From positions 186,001-250,000 of the forward strand of contig NZ_JAFLNF010000006.1 in the NCBI RefSeq assembly GCF_017313085.1: a DNA stretch of 64,000 nt, read 5' to 3'. The notes beneath the pieces were generated by a model, which was not told the DNA's origin, ran no database searches, and worked only from the letters and a program-made list of their open reading frames with translations. The translations under genes and the position numbers were made by a program. Source of the stretch: Roseibium limicola (lineage in GTDB: Bacteria; Pseudomonadota; Alphaproteobacteria; Rhizobiales; Stappiaceae). Positions 25,964 to 38,013 of this stretch are shown here, piece by piece; within the stretch, counting starts at the first letter, position 1; the number at the start of each line of letters is the position of its first letter.

Positions 25964-26324
25964 GGAGATGCTCCGTGCGTAAACAGTGCCAACCTCCAGT
26001 GAAGGAAGCGTTAACACTCCGGTAAGCATTTTAGTGATGCGAGGCCGGGTTAGTATCTTGGCGATGTGGGGAAAGCGTTGGGCGGCCGTGCGAGCGGCAT
26101 TCGGCAGCAAGGGGAGGGGGAGGCCAAGGCGGGACTTTATTCCACGCCTTGGCATCAGCTCCAGTCACCGCGACGGCAAAAAAAGCCGCGGCGTCATTGT
26201 CATTTCGCTTTTGTTAGAAAGCGGCGGGATATCCCGCGGGGCCCGGAGTGAGATGGTTCAAAGCTTGAACAGGGATCTCGAAATCGGGGCCAGACGGGCA
26301 GTCAGGACGACTGCCCCAAACCAC
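25964..26324. other. Intergenic region between secreted-protein gene and rpsU
   Basis: 361 bp with no convincing gene. It holds a perfect 14-bp palindrome GCGGGATATCCCGC at 26224-26237 and an 8-bp hairpin GGGCAGTC / GACTGCCC at 26296-26316 directly after the rpsU stop (minus strand). The hairpin has no T tract, so it is at best a weak terminator or 3' stabiliser of the rpsU message. The promoter for the secreted-protein gene should also be here. Confidence 0.6.
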
Positions 26325-26549
26325 TTAGCGCTTGCGAGCGCCTGCGATCAGACCTTCGCGCTGAGCCAGCTTACGCGCTGCCTTGCGGGCGCGACGAACA
26401 GCTTCACCTTTTTCACGAGCGCGCTTTTCAGACGGCTTCTCGTAGGCGCGGCGGGTCTTCATTTCACGGAAAACGCCTTCACGCTGCAGCTTCTTCTTGA
26501 GAACGCGAAGGGCTTGGTCGACGTTGTTGTCACGGACGAGAACTTGCAA
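26325..26549 (-). CDS. rpsU: 30S ribosomal protein S21
   Basis: 74 residues. Begins [20 protein letters not shown] and ends in the Arg/Lys-rich tail typical of S21, which binds 16S rRNA near the anti-Shine-Dalgarno. The start is TTG at 26549, chosen because AAAGGAGA lies just upstream and homologues start MQVLVRDNN; the frame remains open for 18 more codons upstream. Monocistronic. Confidence 0.95.
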   Translation of the reverse strand: MQVLVRDNNVDQALRVLKKKLQREGVFREMKTRRAYEKPSEKRAREKGEAVRRARKAARKLAQREGLIAGARKR

Positions 26550-26735
26550 GTTGTCTCCTTTGGCATGAATTCGGGTTAATCGGGGGGGCGCTGAACACCA
26601 CATTTACACAGCATGAAACGGGGCCGGCCCATGAGCGCGCGACCCTATCAGCTTTTTTTCAGAATGCACCCCCTTTCCCGCGAAAAACGCAAAAATTCGC
26701 GGTTTCAGTCTGCTTTCTCGCTGGGTTGTCCAGAG

Positions 26736-27704
26736 TCAGCCACGGTGGCGAGGGTGCGCCTTGTCATATGCCTCAAGCAGGCGGGTACTATCAATCTCTG
26801 TATAGATCTGCGTGCTGGAAAGCGAGGCGTGTCCGAGCAGTTCCTGAATGGTCCTTAAATCTCCTCCCCCTGCCAGCAAGTGCGTGGCAAAGGAATGCCG
26901 CAAGGCGTGAGGGGTCGCCGACTTCGGCAAGCCCATCGCGCTGCGCAGTTTTTCCATCGCCTTCTGAACAATGCGCGGGCTCAGGGGGCCACCCCGTACG
27001 CCGACGAACAGCGGATCTGAGCCGGACAAGGGATGCGGGCAAAGCTTGAGATAGGTACTCACGGCCTCACCGACAGCGGGTAAAAGAGGAACCAGCCGTT
27101 CTTTTCCGCCCTTACCCTTGATTCTGAGAGTTCTGGCATCTGGGGTCGGGGCCTGAGCCACAGTAAGAGACAGTGCCTCGGAAATGCGCAAGCCGCAGCC
27201 ATAAAGCAGTGTCATCACGGCCGCATTCCGCGTTTCGATCCAGGGCTCGGACTCAAGCGCCAGATCGCCGCTGATGAGGTCCATTGCTTCGGGTGCTGAC
27301 ACGGGTTTGGGCAGGGATTTCCCCTGTCGCGGAGGACGGACAGCGGAGGACGCGGCAGCATTTACCTCACCGCGCCTTTCCAGAAACGACAGGAACGAGC
27401 GTATTCCAGCCAACCCACGAGCAAGAGACCGGCTCTGAGCACCGCCTTGGCGGCGGCGGGCCATATAGGCACGAAAGTCCGCTGGCCTCAGATCTGCCAG
27501 ATCCTTGACCGCAGGCGCACCACCCAGATGATCGGTCAAAAACCGCAGAAACTGGCGGATATCGCGCTCATAGGCGACAAGTGTCTTGTCGGCGAGGCGG
27601 CGTTCGTCACCCAGATGATCGAGCCACAGACCAAGACGCTGGTTCAGGTCCGGTTGGGCGATGATCAGAAGTGTATCGGCGGAGGTGGAAGCGGAAGATG
27701 CCAT
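26736..27704 (-). CDS. xerC: Tyrosine recombinase XerC
   Basis: 322 residues. N-terminal SAM-like core-binding domain (ERRLADKTLVAYERDIRQFL). Catalytic domain with Arg in GCGLRISEAL, the HxxR box in TPHALRHSFATHLL, His in LLGHASLSSTQIY and the nucleophilic Tyr in that last motif. With XerD it resolves chromosome dimers at dif. I see no dif site or integron nearby, so it is a housekeeping recombinase. Monocistronic on the minus strand. Confidence 0.93.
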   Translation of the reverse strand: MASSASTSADTLLIIAQPDLNQRLGLWLDHLGDERRLADKTLVAYERDIRQFLRFLTDHLGGAPAVKDLADLRPADFRAYMARRRQGGAQSRSLARGLAGIRSFLSFLERRGEVNAAASSAVRPPRQGKSLPKPVSAPEAMDLISGDLALESEPWIETRNAAVMTLLYGCGLRISEALSLTVAQAPTPDARTLRIKGKGGKERLVPLLPAVGEAVSTYLKLCPHPLSGSDPLFVGVRGGPLSPRIVQKAMEKLRSAMGLPKSATPHALRHSFATHLLAGGGDLRTIQELLGHASLSSTQIYTEIDSTRLLEAYDKAHPRHRG

Positions 27705-27755
27705 GCCTCTGTCGTGCCACGAGATCTCCCAGTTTTTCGTTAATTGCTGCGAACT

Positions 27756-29060
27756 CTAAAGCGGCAAGGCCACAGGTTTTTGCAGATTGGCATCCCAGCG
27801 CCAGTCCGGCGCGGCAAAGCAGGTGACGCCGCCTTGATAACGCGGCAGGGGCCTGCAACTCTTGAAGTCCTTCTGTCCGGCAAGCAGTTGCTGGCCAGTG
27901 TCTGTGAGTTGGAAAACCTGTTTTCCCCAAGCGAGGTCGGTGTCGGCGGGCACGGCGAGAAGGGGAGGGTCGCCGGCGCCGCTTAGCCGAAGCAGATCAG
28001 CGTAGAACATCAGGTCTCCGTGGAAGGGAAGCGGATCAAGCTCGCGCATGAACTTGCGGAAGATTTCGGCCCACGGCAGGGGGCCCTCTGTCAGGACGCC
28101 TAAGGCTGCGCGCTCGGTGAAGGACAGCCCATCGCCCACTCCGGGAAGGTCGGCGAGATAACGTTGAAGCGCCCTCGCGAGAAACGGCAGGGTCTTGTTT
28201 TCACTCAGCGCCAAAGCACCGAGCCATTCAGGCGAAGGCGCGCTAAGCGCCTCCCAGACCCGACTGGCGATGCCATAAGCCTCTTCGGGAACGACTATGC
28301 GACGAGCGTACATATGCCGCAGGGCGGCTGGAGAGAGTTGACCGATACCGATGAACTTCCGATGGCCGGGGAACTTGTCGAGGGTAATGATTTCCACCCG
28401 CCGACGATCGGCGCCGGAAGCGCGCAGGCTCGTCAGCACCTTGCACAACAGCAACTGATCGTAGCAATCATGCTCGAACCAAAGCGCGACGCGGGCGAAT
28501 TCATGCGCTCGGTTGAGCCTGTCTTCTGAAGCTTGAAGTTTGGTCAGGGAATCGTCGAAGTCCTGGCCTGGATAATCGCTGCTGAGGAAACGCGCGCGGG
28601 TTTCCAATGCGCCCAATCCGGCGGAGACAGGACCCTGACAAATCGGATCGGCAATCATCAGAAAGTCGCCGGAAAAACCCGCTCGGCGCAATGGGCGCTC
28701 GATGTCGTTGCCGCAGCGAATGTGCAAAGTGGGAAGGTCATCGTCGGGAAGCGTTTCACCCGATTCGATGGCGGCTTTTGCTTGTTCCAACTGGGTGACA
28801 TGGGTTTTCAGCGCCGGCCAGCTCGACACTCCGGCCTCCCGCGCCACGATACACTGGGCATCCGACAGCTTGAAACGGGCTGGATCGGGTCGGTCGGGGT
28901 GTGGGTGATGCTTCTTAAGGCGTGCCAGGGCCTCTGGTGCGCCGGAGCATACGGCATCCCGCAGCTCCTTGGCACGTTTACGCTGGCGGTGCAGGGAAAG
29001 CGACAGATCGGCTTCGGAAAGCAGCGGCATATCCTGCGTCGAACGCAAGTTGTCAGTCAT
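27756..29060 (-). CDS. DUF1835-domain protein
   Basis: 434 residues from ATG 29060 (GGGGG upstream); a longer frame to 29171 has no ribosome-binding site. The N-terminal about 100 residues hold a helical motif (SDAQCIVAREAGVSSWPALK) shared with some ankyrin-type proteins. The DUF1835 region starts near LHIRCGNDIERPLRRAGF with DPICQGPV and VALWFEHDCYDQL. The C-terminal half resembles the DUF3658-type extension often found with it (inference). Function is unknown. It stands between xerC and transaldolase in the same orientation but with long gaps. Confidence 0.75.
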   Translation of the reverse strand: MTDNLRSTQDMPLLSEADLSLSLHRQRKRAKELRDAVCSGAPEALARLKKHHPHPDRPDPARFKLSDAQCIVAREAGVSSWPALKTHVTQLEQAKAAIESGETLPDDDLPTLHIRCGNDIERPLRRAGFSGDFLMIADPICQGPVSAGLGALETRARFLSSDYPGQDFDDSLTKLQASEDRLNRAHEFARVALWFEHDCYDQLLLCKVLTSLRASGADRRRVEIITLDKFPGHRKFIGIGQLSPAALRHMYARRIVVPEEAYGIASRVWEALSAPSPEWLGALALSENKTLPFLARALQRYLADLPGVGDGLSFTERAALGVLTEGPLPWAEIFRKFMRELDPLPFHGDLMFYADLLRLSGAGDPPLLAVPADTDLAWGKQVFQLTDTGQQLLAGQKDFKSCRPLPRYQGGVTCFAAPDWRWDANLQKPVALPL

Positions 29061-29377
29061 GGGGACCCCCGGGCTCGGTTGTCGTCCAGTGTCCGCCTCT
29101 CCGGATCGAGCGGGAATCGGATGTCCTGGTGCCTGCAGCGAAGGCTGCTCTGGCACCGGCAAGTCAATCAAAGGCGTGAAACGTCTTTCCGCGGACCGGA
29201 GGCCCCGCCCAGGGCCTTGCGAGCAAGTCTAGGTGACACAGGAAACTGTGGCAAGCATGAGGGAGACATGGGTCTTGAAAAAGAAAGCCCGGCGCTCGAA
29301 GAGGCCGGGCTTCATTCTTTCAGGTTTCCATGGTCATGCCCTGATCGGATCCGGCAAGACCACTAAGGCGCTGTGCC
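29061..29377. other. Intergenic region between DUF1835 gene and transaldolase
   Basis: 317 bp with no convincing gene. It contains the transaldolase terminator at 29275-29312 and must carry the promoter of the DUF1835 gene on the minus strand. I see nothing else. Confidence 0.6.
29275..29312 (-). terminator. Intrinsic terminator of transaldolase
   Basis: Read on the minus strand: AAGCCCGGC (29312-29304), 10-nt loop, GCCGGGCTT (29293-29285), then TTCTTTTTC. It lies 66 bp beyond the transaldolase stop. Confidence 0.85.
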
Positions 29378-30031
29378 TTAGACGATCTTCTGACCGGTCT
29401 TTTCCCAGTCTGCCAGGAACGCGGCCAGGCCTTTGTCTGTCAGCGGGTGCTTGACCAGGCCCTTAAGGGTTGCTGGCGGCACGGTGACAACATCAGCGCC
29501 GATCAGCGCACATTCGCTGACGTGGTTGGCGGTTCGGATGGACGCAGCCAGGATCTCGGTGCCGAAACCGTAGTTGTCATAGATCACGCGGATTTCACGA
29601 ATCAGCTCCAGGCCGTCGATGTTCATGTCGTCGAGACGACCGATGAACGGCGAGATGTAGGTTGCGCCGGCCTTGGCAGCCAGAAGCGCCTGGTTGGCCG
29701 AGAAGCAGAGCGTCACATTGGTCTTGTGGCCCTTGTCGGTCAGAGCTTTACAAGCCTTCAGGCCTTCAAGTGTCAACGGCAGCTTGATGACGACGTTGTC
29801 AGCGATCTTCGCCAGTTCGGCAGCTTCTTTCATCATGCCGTCGAAGTCTGTCGCGGCCACTTCGGCGGAAACATCGCCCTTGGTGATGCCGCAGATTTCA
29901 GCGATGACTTCCTTGAAATCACGGCCCGACTTGGCAATCAGCGACGGGTTGGTGGTCACGCCGTCGAGGAGACCTGCGTCTTCCAGCTCACGGATTTCTG
30001 CGGTGTCGGCAGTGTCGACGAAAAACTTCAT
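29378..30031 (-). CDS. tal: Transaldolase (TalC-type small form)
   Basis: 217 residues, single TIM barrel. [16 protein letters not shown] opens it, [13 protein letters not shown] follows, and the Schiff-base lysine is in NVVIKLPLT. The segment [12 protein letters not shown] has Phe where fructose-6-phosphate aldolase FSA has Tyr (APYVNR in E. coli), so it should be a true transaldolase of the pentose phosphate pathway. Monocistronic with its own terminator. It is divergent from priA. Confidence 0.92.
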   Translation of the reverse strand: MKFFVDTADTAEIRELEDAGLLDGVTTNPSLIAKSGRDFKEVIAEICGITKGDVSAEVAATDFDGMMKEAAELAKIADNVVIKLPLTLEGLKACKALTDKGHKTNVTLCFSANQALLAAKAGATYISPFIGRLDDMNIDGLELIREIRVIYDNYGFGTEILAASIRTANHVSECALIGADVVTVPPATLKGLVKHPLTDKGLAAFLADWEKTGQKIV

Positions 30032-30276
30032 GGGTTGTGCTCCCTAATATGCACCCGATATGTGGCGCGATCCGGGTGGCCATCCTCAGGGGACGGGCAC
30101 CCGATTGAATTCCAAGTCGAGGTCTCTTTACCGTAGGATGCGCCGCAGAAGAACCCCCGATTCGTGCAAGGCTGGTATTTTGGGGTACGTACCTCACGAG
30201 CAGCTCGCCGTCCCGGCATCTCTCCGCCCCGCGGAAAAGCTTGAAGAAGTGCCTGAAGAAAAGAAAGTCTGTTTCG

Positions 30277-32484
30277 GTGTTTGAGGACCTGTTTCCAACT
30301 TCGGAAAATCAGCGTGAGACCATTGTCAGCGTTCTTGTGCCGGTCGCCGTGCCAATGGCCTACACTTACAAGGTTCCGGCAGGTCTGCATGTCGAACCGG
30401 GCACAATCGTTCAGGTTCCACTTGGCCCACGCCAGGTGTTGGGCGCTGTATGGGACGGCGAACCGGACGCTGCAATTAACCCGAAAAAACTGAAAACCAT
30501 CACTCGCGTTTTTGAGCAGGCGCGTCCACTTCAACCGGATCTCCGGCGCTTTGTCGAATGGGTCGCCAATTGGACGCTGGCGCCGCCCGGCATGGTTCTG
30601 CGCATGGTTCTGCGCTCTGAAGAGGCGCTGGAAGACGAGCCGCCGATTACCGGAGTGCGCTGGGCAGAGGGGCGTCAACCTGATCGTCAGACGCCGGCCC
30701 GCAAGAAAGTTCTGGCTCTGGTCGAGGACGGAATGGCTTGGCCCAAGTCCGGTCTTGCCCAGGCGGCTGGCGTCAGTGTCTCGGTGATCGACGGCCTGCT
30801 GCAGCAGGACGTGCTGCAGCAGGTACAATTGCCAGCGGTGCCGCCAGCAGCGAAACCCGATCCGAATTTTGCCAAGGTCCAACTGACCCTGACCCAGAAA
30901 GAGGTTTCTGATGGTTTGCGGGCGGCCTTTGACAAGGGAACGAGCGTATCGTTGATCGACGGGGTGACCGGTTCTGGCAAGACCGAAGTCTATTTCGAGG
31001 CGATTGCCGAAGCTCTGGAACGCGGCAAACAAGCCTTGATTCTTTTGCCAGAGATTGCCCTGACGGCGCAGTTCTTGCGCCGCTTCGAGCAGCGTTTCGG
31101 CACTTTGCCGGCCGAATGGCATTCCGAAATCACCCCCAAGAAGCGCGGGCGGGTCTGGCGCGGCGTGGCTTCCGGCGACGTGCGGGTGGTGATCGGCGCC
31201 CGCTCCGCGCTATTCCTTCCCTTCGACGACCTCGGTCTGATCATCGTTGACGAAGAGCATGATGCGGCCTTCAAGCAAGATGACCGCGTACCTTACTCAG
31301 CTCGCGATATGGCGGTCGTGCGCGGACATATTTCACGGTTTCCAGTGATTCTTGCCTCCGCGACACCTTCAGTGGAAAGCCGGGTCAACGCGGAATACGG
31401 CCGTTACGCTCGGTATCTGCTGCCCGAGCGGGCCAGCGGCGCGGAAATGCCGCAGATTCGCGCCATCGACATGCGTCGTGAGGGGCCAGAGCGCGGGCGG
31501 TGGCTGGCGCCTGGTCTGCTGGAGGCGATGAAGACAGCCCTGGCAGATGGGGCGCAGTCGTTGCTGTTCCTCAACCGTCGCGGTTATGCGCCACTGACCC
31601 TGTGCCGCACCTGCGGACATCGCTTCCAGTGCCGGCATTGCAGTGCATGGCTGGTTGAACACCGGTTCCAGGGCCGGTTGGTCTGCCATCACTGCGGTCA
31701 CTTCGAAAAAATGCCCGAAACCTGCCCGACATGCTCATCCACGCAGTCTTTGGTGGCTTGCGGGCCTGGCGTCGAGCGCATTGCAGAAGAGGTGCAGAGC
31801 CTGATTCCCGAGGCACGCACGCTGATTCTCTCGTCTGATCTGCCCGGCGGTGCCGAGCGGATGAAGCGGGAAATGAAGCTGGTCGAGGAAGGCGAGGCAG
31901 ATATCGTCATCGGCACACAGCTTGTCGCCAAGGGACATAATTTTCCCAAGATGCGCCTCGTCGGTGTCGTTGATGCGGATCTGGGGCTGGCCCATGGCGA
32001 TCCGCGCGCCTCGGAAAAAACCTTCCAGCTTCTGGCGCAGGTCACCGGTCGTGCCGGCCGTGTTACCGGTGGAGGCCTTGGGTTTCTGCAGACATACGCC
32101 CCGGAACACCCGGTTCTAAAAGCGTTGATGGATCAGGATCAGGATGCTTTCTACAAGGCAGAGATCGAAGCGCGCCAGGTTGCCGGGCTCCCGCCCTTCG
32201 GCCGGATGGCAGCTCTCATTATCTCGGGGCCGGATAAACCTTCGGCAGAAGGCTTCGCTCGCGCTTTGGCCAGGGTGGCGCCGCCGGATCGCGCTGTCAC
32301 CGTTCTGGGGCCGGCGGAGGCAGCCCTTGCCATGGTCCGGGGTCGACACCGCTACCGACTGTTGCTGATCGCGCCGCGTCAGTTTGATCTGCAGGCGTAT
32401 TTGCGCCATTGGCTGGATGTTGGTCCGAAACCGAACCGGGGATTGCGGGTGCAGCTCGATATTGACCCGCAACATTTTTTATAA
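30277..32484 (+). CDS. priA: Primosomal protein N' (replication restart helicase PriA)
   Basis: About 735 residues from GTG 30277, close to the E. coli length; the frame is open back to TTG 30241, so the start is uncertain. N-terminal 3'BD domain (VSVLVPVAVPMAYTYKVP), SF2 Walker A DGVTGSGKTE, DEEHD Walker B and ASATPSVES motif III. Eight cysteines bind two zincs (CRTCGHRFQCRHC and CHHCGHFEKMPETCPTC). It reloads replication forks. Divergent from transaldolase and upstream of the atp operon, a common alphaproteobacterial order. Confidence 0.95.
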   Translation: MFEDLFPTSENQRETIVSVLVPVAVPMAYTYKVPAGLHVEPGTIVQVPLGPRQVLGAVWDGEPDAAINPKKLKTITRVFEQARPLQPDLRRFVEWVANWTLAPPGMVLRMVLRSEEALEDEPPITGVRWAEGRQPDRQTPARKKVLALVEDGMAWPKSGLAQAAGVSVSVIDGLLQQDVLQQVQLPAVPPAAKPDPNFAKVQLTLTQKEVSDGLRAAFDKGTSVSLIDGVTGSGKTEVYFEAIAEALERGKQALILLPEIALTAQFLRRFEQRFGTLPAEWHSEITPKKRGRVWRGVASGDVRVVIGARSALFLPFDDLGLIIVDEEHDAAFKQDDRVPYSARDMAVVRGHISRFPVILASATPSVESRVNAEYGRYARYLLPERASGAEMPQIRAIDMRREGPERGRWLAPGLLEAMKTALADGAQSLLFLNRRGYAPLTLCRTCGHRFQCRHCSAWLVEHRFQGRLVCHHCGHFEKMPETCPTCSSTQSLVACGPGVERIAEEVQSLIPEARTLILSSDLPGGAERMKREMKLVEEGEADIVIGTQLVAKGHNFPKMRLVGVVDADLGLAHGDPRASEKTFQLLAQVTGRAGRVTGGGLGFLQTYAPEHPVLKALMDQDQDAFYKAEIEARQVAGLPPFGRMAALIISGPDKPSAEGFARALARVAPPDRAVTVLGPAEAALAMVRGRHRYRLLLIAPRQFDLQAYLRHWLDVGPKPNRGLRVQLDIDPQHFL

Positions 32485-32854
32485 GCCAGCTTGGTGCAGT
32501 TTTTTTCGCGGTGTTTCTAGATTGCTCTTCTGGTTAGATATCCATAGGGTGCGGGAAGGGCGGCAACCTAGGCGAGTCTACGGGATTCCGCCCTTGAGCG
32601 CTGCGTGATCTGGGGCAATGGCAAGGACTGTCGACCCTGCTTTTTTGTGCCAATGTTAGAAAAAACAGCAAGAAATGGCGCTTTACCGCCTTTAGGCGAA
32701 GTTGCACATGGTGAAACCCTGTGCTAATTGAGGCGCGGCTTTGGGGGAACGGTTCTGCCGTCTTGCCTTATGACCCTGAATTCATTAATTTTTTCAACGC
32801 CTTGCTGCGCTTATGTACGCGGGGCGCTGGAATGCGTCAGAAAGCTCGGACCTG
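32485..32854. other. Intergenic region with the presumed atp operon promoter
   Basis: 370 bp without a gene. A possible sigma-70 promoter is TTGCAC (32702-32707), 17-bp spacer, TAATTG (32725-32730), about 125 bp before atpH. T-rich runs occur after priA (near 32503 and 32640), but I see no clear terminator hairpin. Confidence 0.4.
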
Positions 32855-33415
32855 GTGACTGACAACGTATCTCTTGTATCCGGCGTGGCTAAACGGTACG
32901 CGTCCGCCCTTCTCGGCCTTGCCGAGGAAACTGGTGTGATTGCCGACGTGGAACGGGATCTGGCTACTTTCGAGGGCTTCCTCGAAGAAAGCGCGGATCT
33001 CAAGCGTCTCGTTTATAGCCCGGCGTTCAGCGCGGAAGAGCAGCTTGATGCGCTCACTGCGCTGCTCAACAAGGCTCAGATTTCTGGCCTTGCAGCAAAC
33101 TTTGTGAAGTTGGTCGCCAAAAATCGGCGCCTCTTCGTTCTTCCCGGCATGATCACGGCTTTCCGTGCCCTGCTCGCTGAAAAGCGTGGTGTGGAAACGG
33201 CGGAAGTCACGGCGGCAGCTGAGCTGTCCGACGATCAAGTCGCTGCCTTGAAGGAAGCGCTCGAAGCTTCCCGGGGCAAAACCGTAAATCTCGCAGTTAA
33301 GGTGGATCCTGCACTCATCGGTGGCCTTGTGGTCAAGATGGGATCGCGCATGATCGACACGTCGCTGCGTACCAAGCTCAATTCACTTAAGTTCGCGATG
33401 AAAGAGGTCGGCTGA
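32855..33415 (+). CDS. atpH: ATP synthase F1 subunit delta
   Basis: 186 residues from GTG 32855 ([20 protein letters not shown]), the usual start and length; an ATG at 32813 in frame would add 14 atypical residues. The helical N-terminus and the C-terminal [19 protein letters not shown] signature define AtpH/OSCP, the stalk that joins F1 to subunit b. First gene of an F1-only operon; the F0 genes are elsewhere, as is usual in alphaproteobacteria. Its stop overlaps the atpA start by one base. Confidence 0.94.
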   Translation: MTDNVSLVSGVAKRYASALLGLAEETGVIADVERDLATFEGFLEESADLKRLVYSPAFSAEEQLDALTALLNKAQISGLAANFVKLVAKNRRLFVLPGMITAFRALLAEKRGVETAEVTAAAELSDDQVAALKEALEASRGKTVNLAVKVDPALIGGLVVKMGSRMIDTSLRTKLNSLKFAMKEVG

Positions 33416-34944
33416 TGGATATTCGGGCCGCGGAAATTTCCGCCATCCTCAAGGACCAGATCAAGAACTTCGGCGAGGAAGCCGAGGTTTCTGAAGTTGG
33501 TCAGGTGCTGTCCGTCGGTGACGGTATCGCCCGTGTTTACGGTCTGGACAATGTTCAGGCAGGTGAAATGGTCGAGTTCCCTGGTGGTATCCAGGGCATG
33601 GCCTTGAACCTGGAAAGCGACAACGTTGGTGTCGTTATTTTCGGGTCCGACCGCACCATCAAGGAAGGTGATACGGTCAAGCGGACCGGCGCCATCGTTG
33701 AAGTGCCGGTTGGGAAAGGCCTGCTCGGTCGTGTTGTCGATCCGCTCGGCAACCCGCTGGACGGCAAGGGTCCGATCGAAGCCACTGAAAAGCGTCGCGT
33801 TGACGTGAAGGCTCCGGGCATTCTGCCGCGTAAGTCTGTTCATGAGCCGATGTCCACTGGCTTGAAGGCGATTGATGCCCTCATCCCGGTTGGTCGTGGT
33901 CAGCGTGAGCTGGTGATTGGTGACCGTCAGACCGGTAAGACCGCCATTCTCCTCGACACATTCCTCAACCAGAAGGCTCTGCACTCTGGTGACGACGAAA
34001 ACGCCAAGCTGTATTGCATCTATGTTGCAATCGGCCAGAAGCGTTCCACAGTCGCTCAGTTTGTGAAGACACTGGAAGACGCCGGCGCGTTGGAATATTC
34101 CATCGTTGTTGCCGCGACCGCATCCGATGCGGCTCCGCTGCAGTATCTGGCTCCTTTCGCCGGTTGTGCGATGGGCGAGTACTTCCGTGACAACTCGATG
34201 CACGCAGTGATCGGCTATGACGATTTGACCAAGCAGGCCGTGTCCTACCGTCAGATGTCTCTGCTTCTGCGTCGCCCGCCAGGACGTGAAGCTTTCCCAG
34301 GTGATGTTTTCTACCTGCACTCCCGTCTTCTGGAGCGCTCAGCCAAGCTGAATGAAGAAAATGGCCTCGGCTCTTTGACTGCTCTTCCGGTCATTGAAAC
34401 CCAGGGCAACGACGTTTCCGCGTTTATTCCGACAAACGTGATTTCGATCACTGATGGTCAGATCTTCCTGGAAACCGATCTGTTCTATCAAGGTATCCGC
34501 CCGGCCGTGAACGTTGGTCTGTCCGTGTCCCGTGTGGGTTCGTCGGCGCAGATCAAGGCCATGAAGCAGGTTGCGGGCCCGATTAAGGGTGAGCTGGCTC
34601 AGTATCGCGAAATGGCAGCGTTTGCTCAGTTCGGGTCCGATCTGGATGCCACCACTCAGCGTCTGCTGAACCGTGGTGCACGTCTGACGGAACTTCTGAA
34701 GCAGCCGCAGTTCTCTCCGCTGAAGACCGAAGAGCAGGTCGCAGTCATTTATGCCGGTGTGAACGGCTATCTTGATGCGCAGCCGGTTTCCAAGGTGCGT
34801 GAATTTGAAGAAGGTCTTCTTCTGTTCTTGCGCGGTGAGCACAAGGAACTCCTGGACACGATCTGGGAAAAGAAGGCTCTCGATGCGGATCTGACGGGCA
34901 AGCTCAAAGCTGCGCTCGACACATTCGCCAAGAACTTCGCCTAA
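33415..34944 (+). CDS. atpA: ATP synthase F1 subunit alpha
   Basis: 509 residues, standard length. P-loop [30 protein letters not shown] and the alpha signature [17 protein letters not shown]. Non-catalytic nucleotide-binding subunit of the F1 hexamer. Begins in the atpH stop (TGATG). Confidence 0.99.
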   Translation: MDIRAAEISAILKDQIKNFGEEAEVSEVGQVLSVGDGIARVYGLDNVQAGEMVEFPGGIQGMALNLESDNVGVVIFGSDRTIKEGDTVKRTGAIVEVPVGKGLLGRVVDPLGNPLDGKGPIEATEKRRVDVKAPGILPRKSVHEPMSTGLKAIDALIPVGRGQRELVIGDRQTGKTAILLDTFLNQKALHSGDDENAKLYCIYVAIGQKRSTVAQFVKTLEDAGALEYSIVVAATASDAAPLQYLAPFAGCAMGEYFRDNSMHAVIGYDDLTKQAVSYRQMSLLLRRPPGREAFPGDVFYLHSRLLERSAKLNEENGLGSLTALPVIETQGNDVSAFIPTNVISITDGQIFLETDLFYQGIRPAVNVGLSVSRVGSSAQIKAMKQVAGPIKGELAQYREMAAFAQFGSDLDATTQRLLNRGARLTELLKQPQFSPLKTEEQVAVIYAGVNGYLDAQPVSKVREFEEGLLLFLRGEHKELLDTIWEKKALDADLTGKLKAALDTFAKNFA

Positions 34945-34974
34945 ACGCAGTCGGGATAAGGAGCAGGGGCGGCC

Positions 34975-37315
<2,341 letters not shown>

Positions 37316-37414
37316 AGCTCTCTTCAGTCGGGTGCCTTTCAAGACAAGGGCACCCGTACTGGCGTGAAAGGCGGGGTACCCCGCCTTCAACCCGACTGAC
37401 AAGGAAGACGCCAA

Positions 37415-37825
37415 ATGGCTGAATTGTTCCAGTTTGAGTTGGTCTCGCCGGAGCGCCAGCTCCTGTCCGAACAGGTCGTGGAAGTGATCGTACCGGGCAC
37501 CGAAGGCGAGTTTGGCGTTCTGAAGAACCATAGCCCGTTCATGTCCACCATCAAGCCCGGCCTGTTGAAGGTCCGTGCTCAGGACGGTGGCGCTTTGACG
37601 GAATACTTCGTGCGCGGTGGGTTTGCCGATGTTGCTCCGGGTGGTCTTACCGTTTTGGCCGAGCAGGCCATTCCAGTAGCCGATCTGGATCGTGACGAAC
37701 TTGCTCAGCAGATCAAGAATGCTGAAGAGGATCTGAAGGATGCCAAGGACGACGACAGCCGTCTGAAGGCTTCGGATCTTCTTTCCCAACTCAATGACGT
37801 GCAGAACGCTATCATCCCGGCATAA
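37415..37825 (+). CDS. atpC: ATP synthase F1 subunit epsilon
   Basis: 136 residues. N-terminal beta-sandwich (FELVSPERQLLSEQVVEVIV, PGTEGEFGVLKNHSPFM) and a C-terminal helical hairpin that in other bacteria inhibits ATP hydrolysis. AAGGAAG precedes the ATG. Last gene of the operon; terminator follows. Confidence 0.97.
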   Translation: MAELFQFELVSPERQLLSEQVVEVIVPGTEGEFGVLKNHSPFMSTIKPGLLKVRAQDGGALTEYFVRGGFADVAPGGLTVLAEQAIPVADLDRDELAQQIKNAEEDLKDAKDDDSRLKASDLLSQLNDVQNAIIPA

Positions 37826-37857
37826 CTGCCAGGAGACATACGCCTCTGACTGTATCG

Positions 37858-37890
37858 AAAACGCGGTTCCCTTTGGGGGCCGCGTTTTTT
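37858..37890 (+). terminator. Intrinsic terminator of the atp operon
   Basis: AAAACGCGG (37858-37866) / CCGCGTTTT (37880-37888), inner CCC/GGG pairing possible, then T tract to 37890; 33 bp after atpC. Confidence 0.9.
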
Positions 37891-38013
37891 GTTGTTAATC
37901 AATTATTTGACGCATACCGCGGCGGAAATTTCGTCCTCAGGTTTAGTTCCGATTTATGACTAATTAACTAAAATCAAGTATTCCATGATCAATTAAGCCC
38001 TTGGAGTGCTTCC

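Noticed and set aside
25986-26579. 197-codon plus-strand frame across the rpsU region
   Set aside because: Its second half is the reverse of rpsU, and the first half is intergenic with no ribosome-binding site or family.
26736-27704. Phage or integron integrase
   Set aside because: Sequence fits housekeeping XerC and no attachment site, integron repeats or phage genes lie nearby.
29378-30031. Fructose-6-phosphate aldolase (FSA) instead of transaldolase
   Set aside because: The FSA-specific Tyr position holds Phe (SPFIGR), as in small transaldolases.
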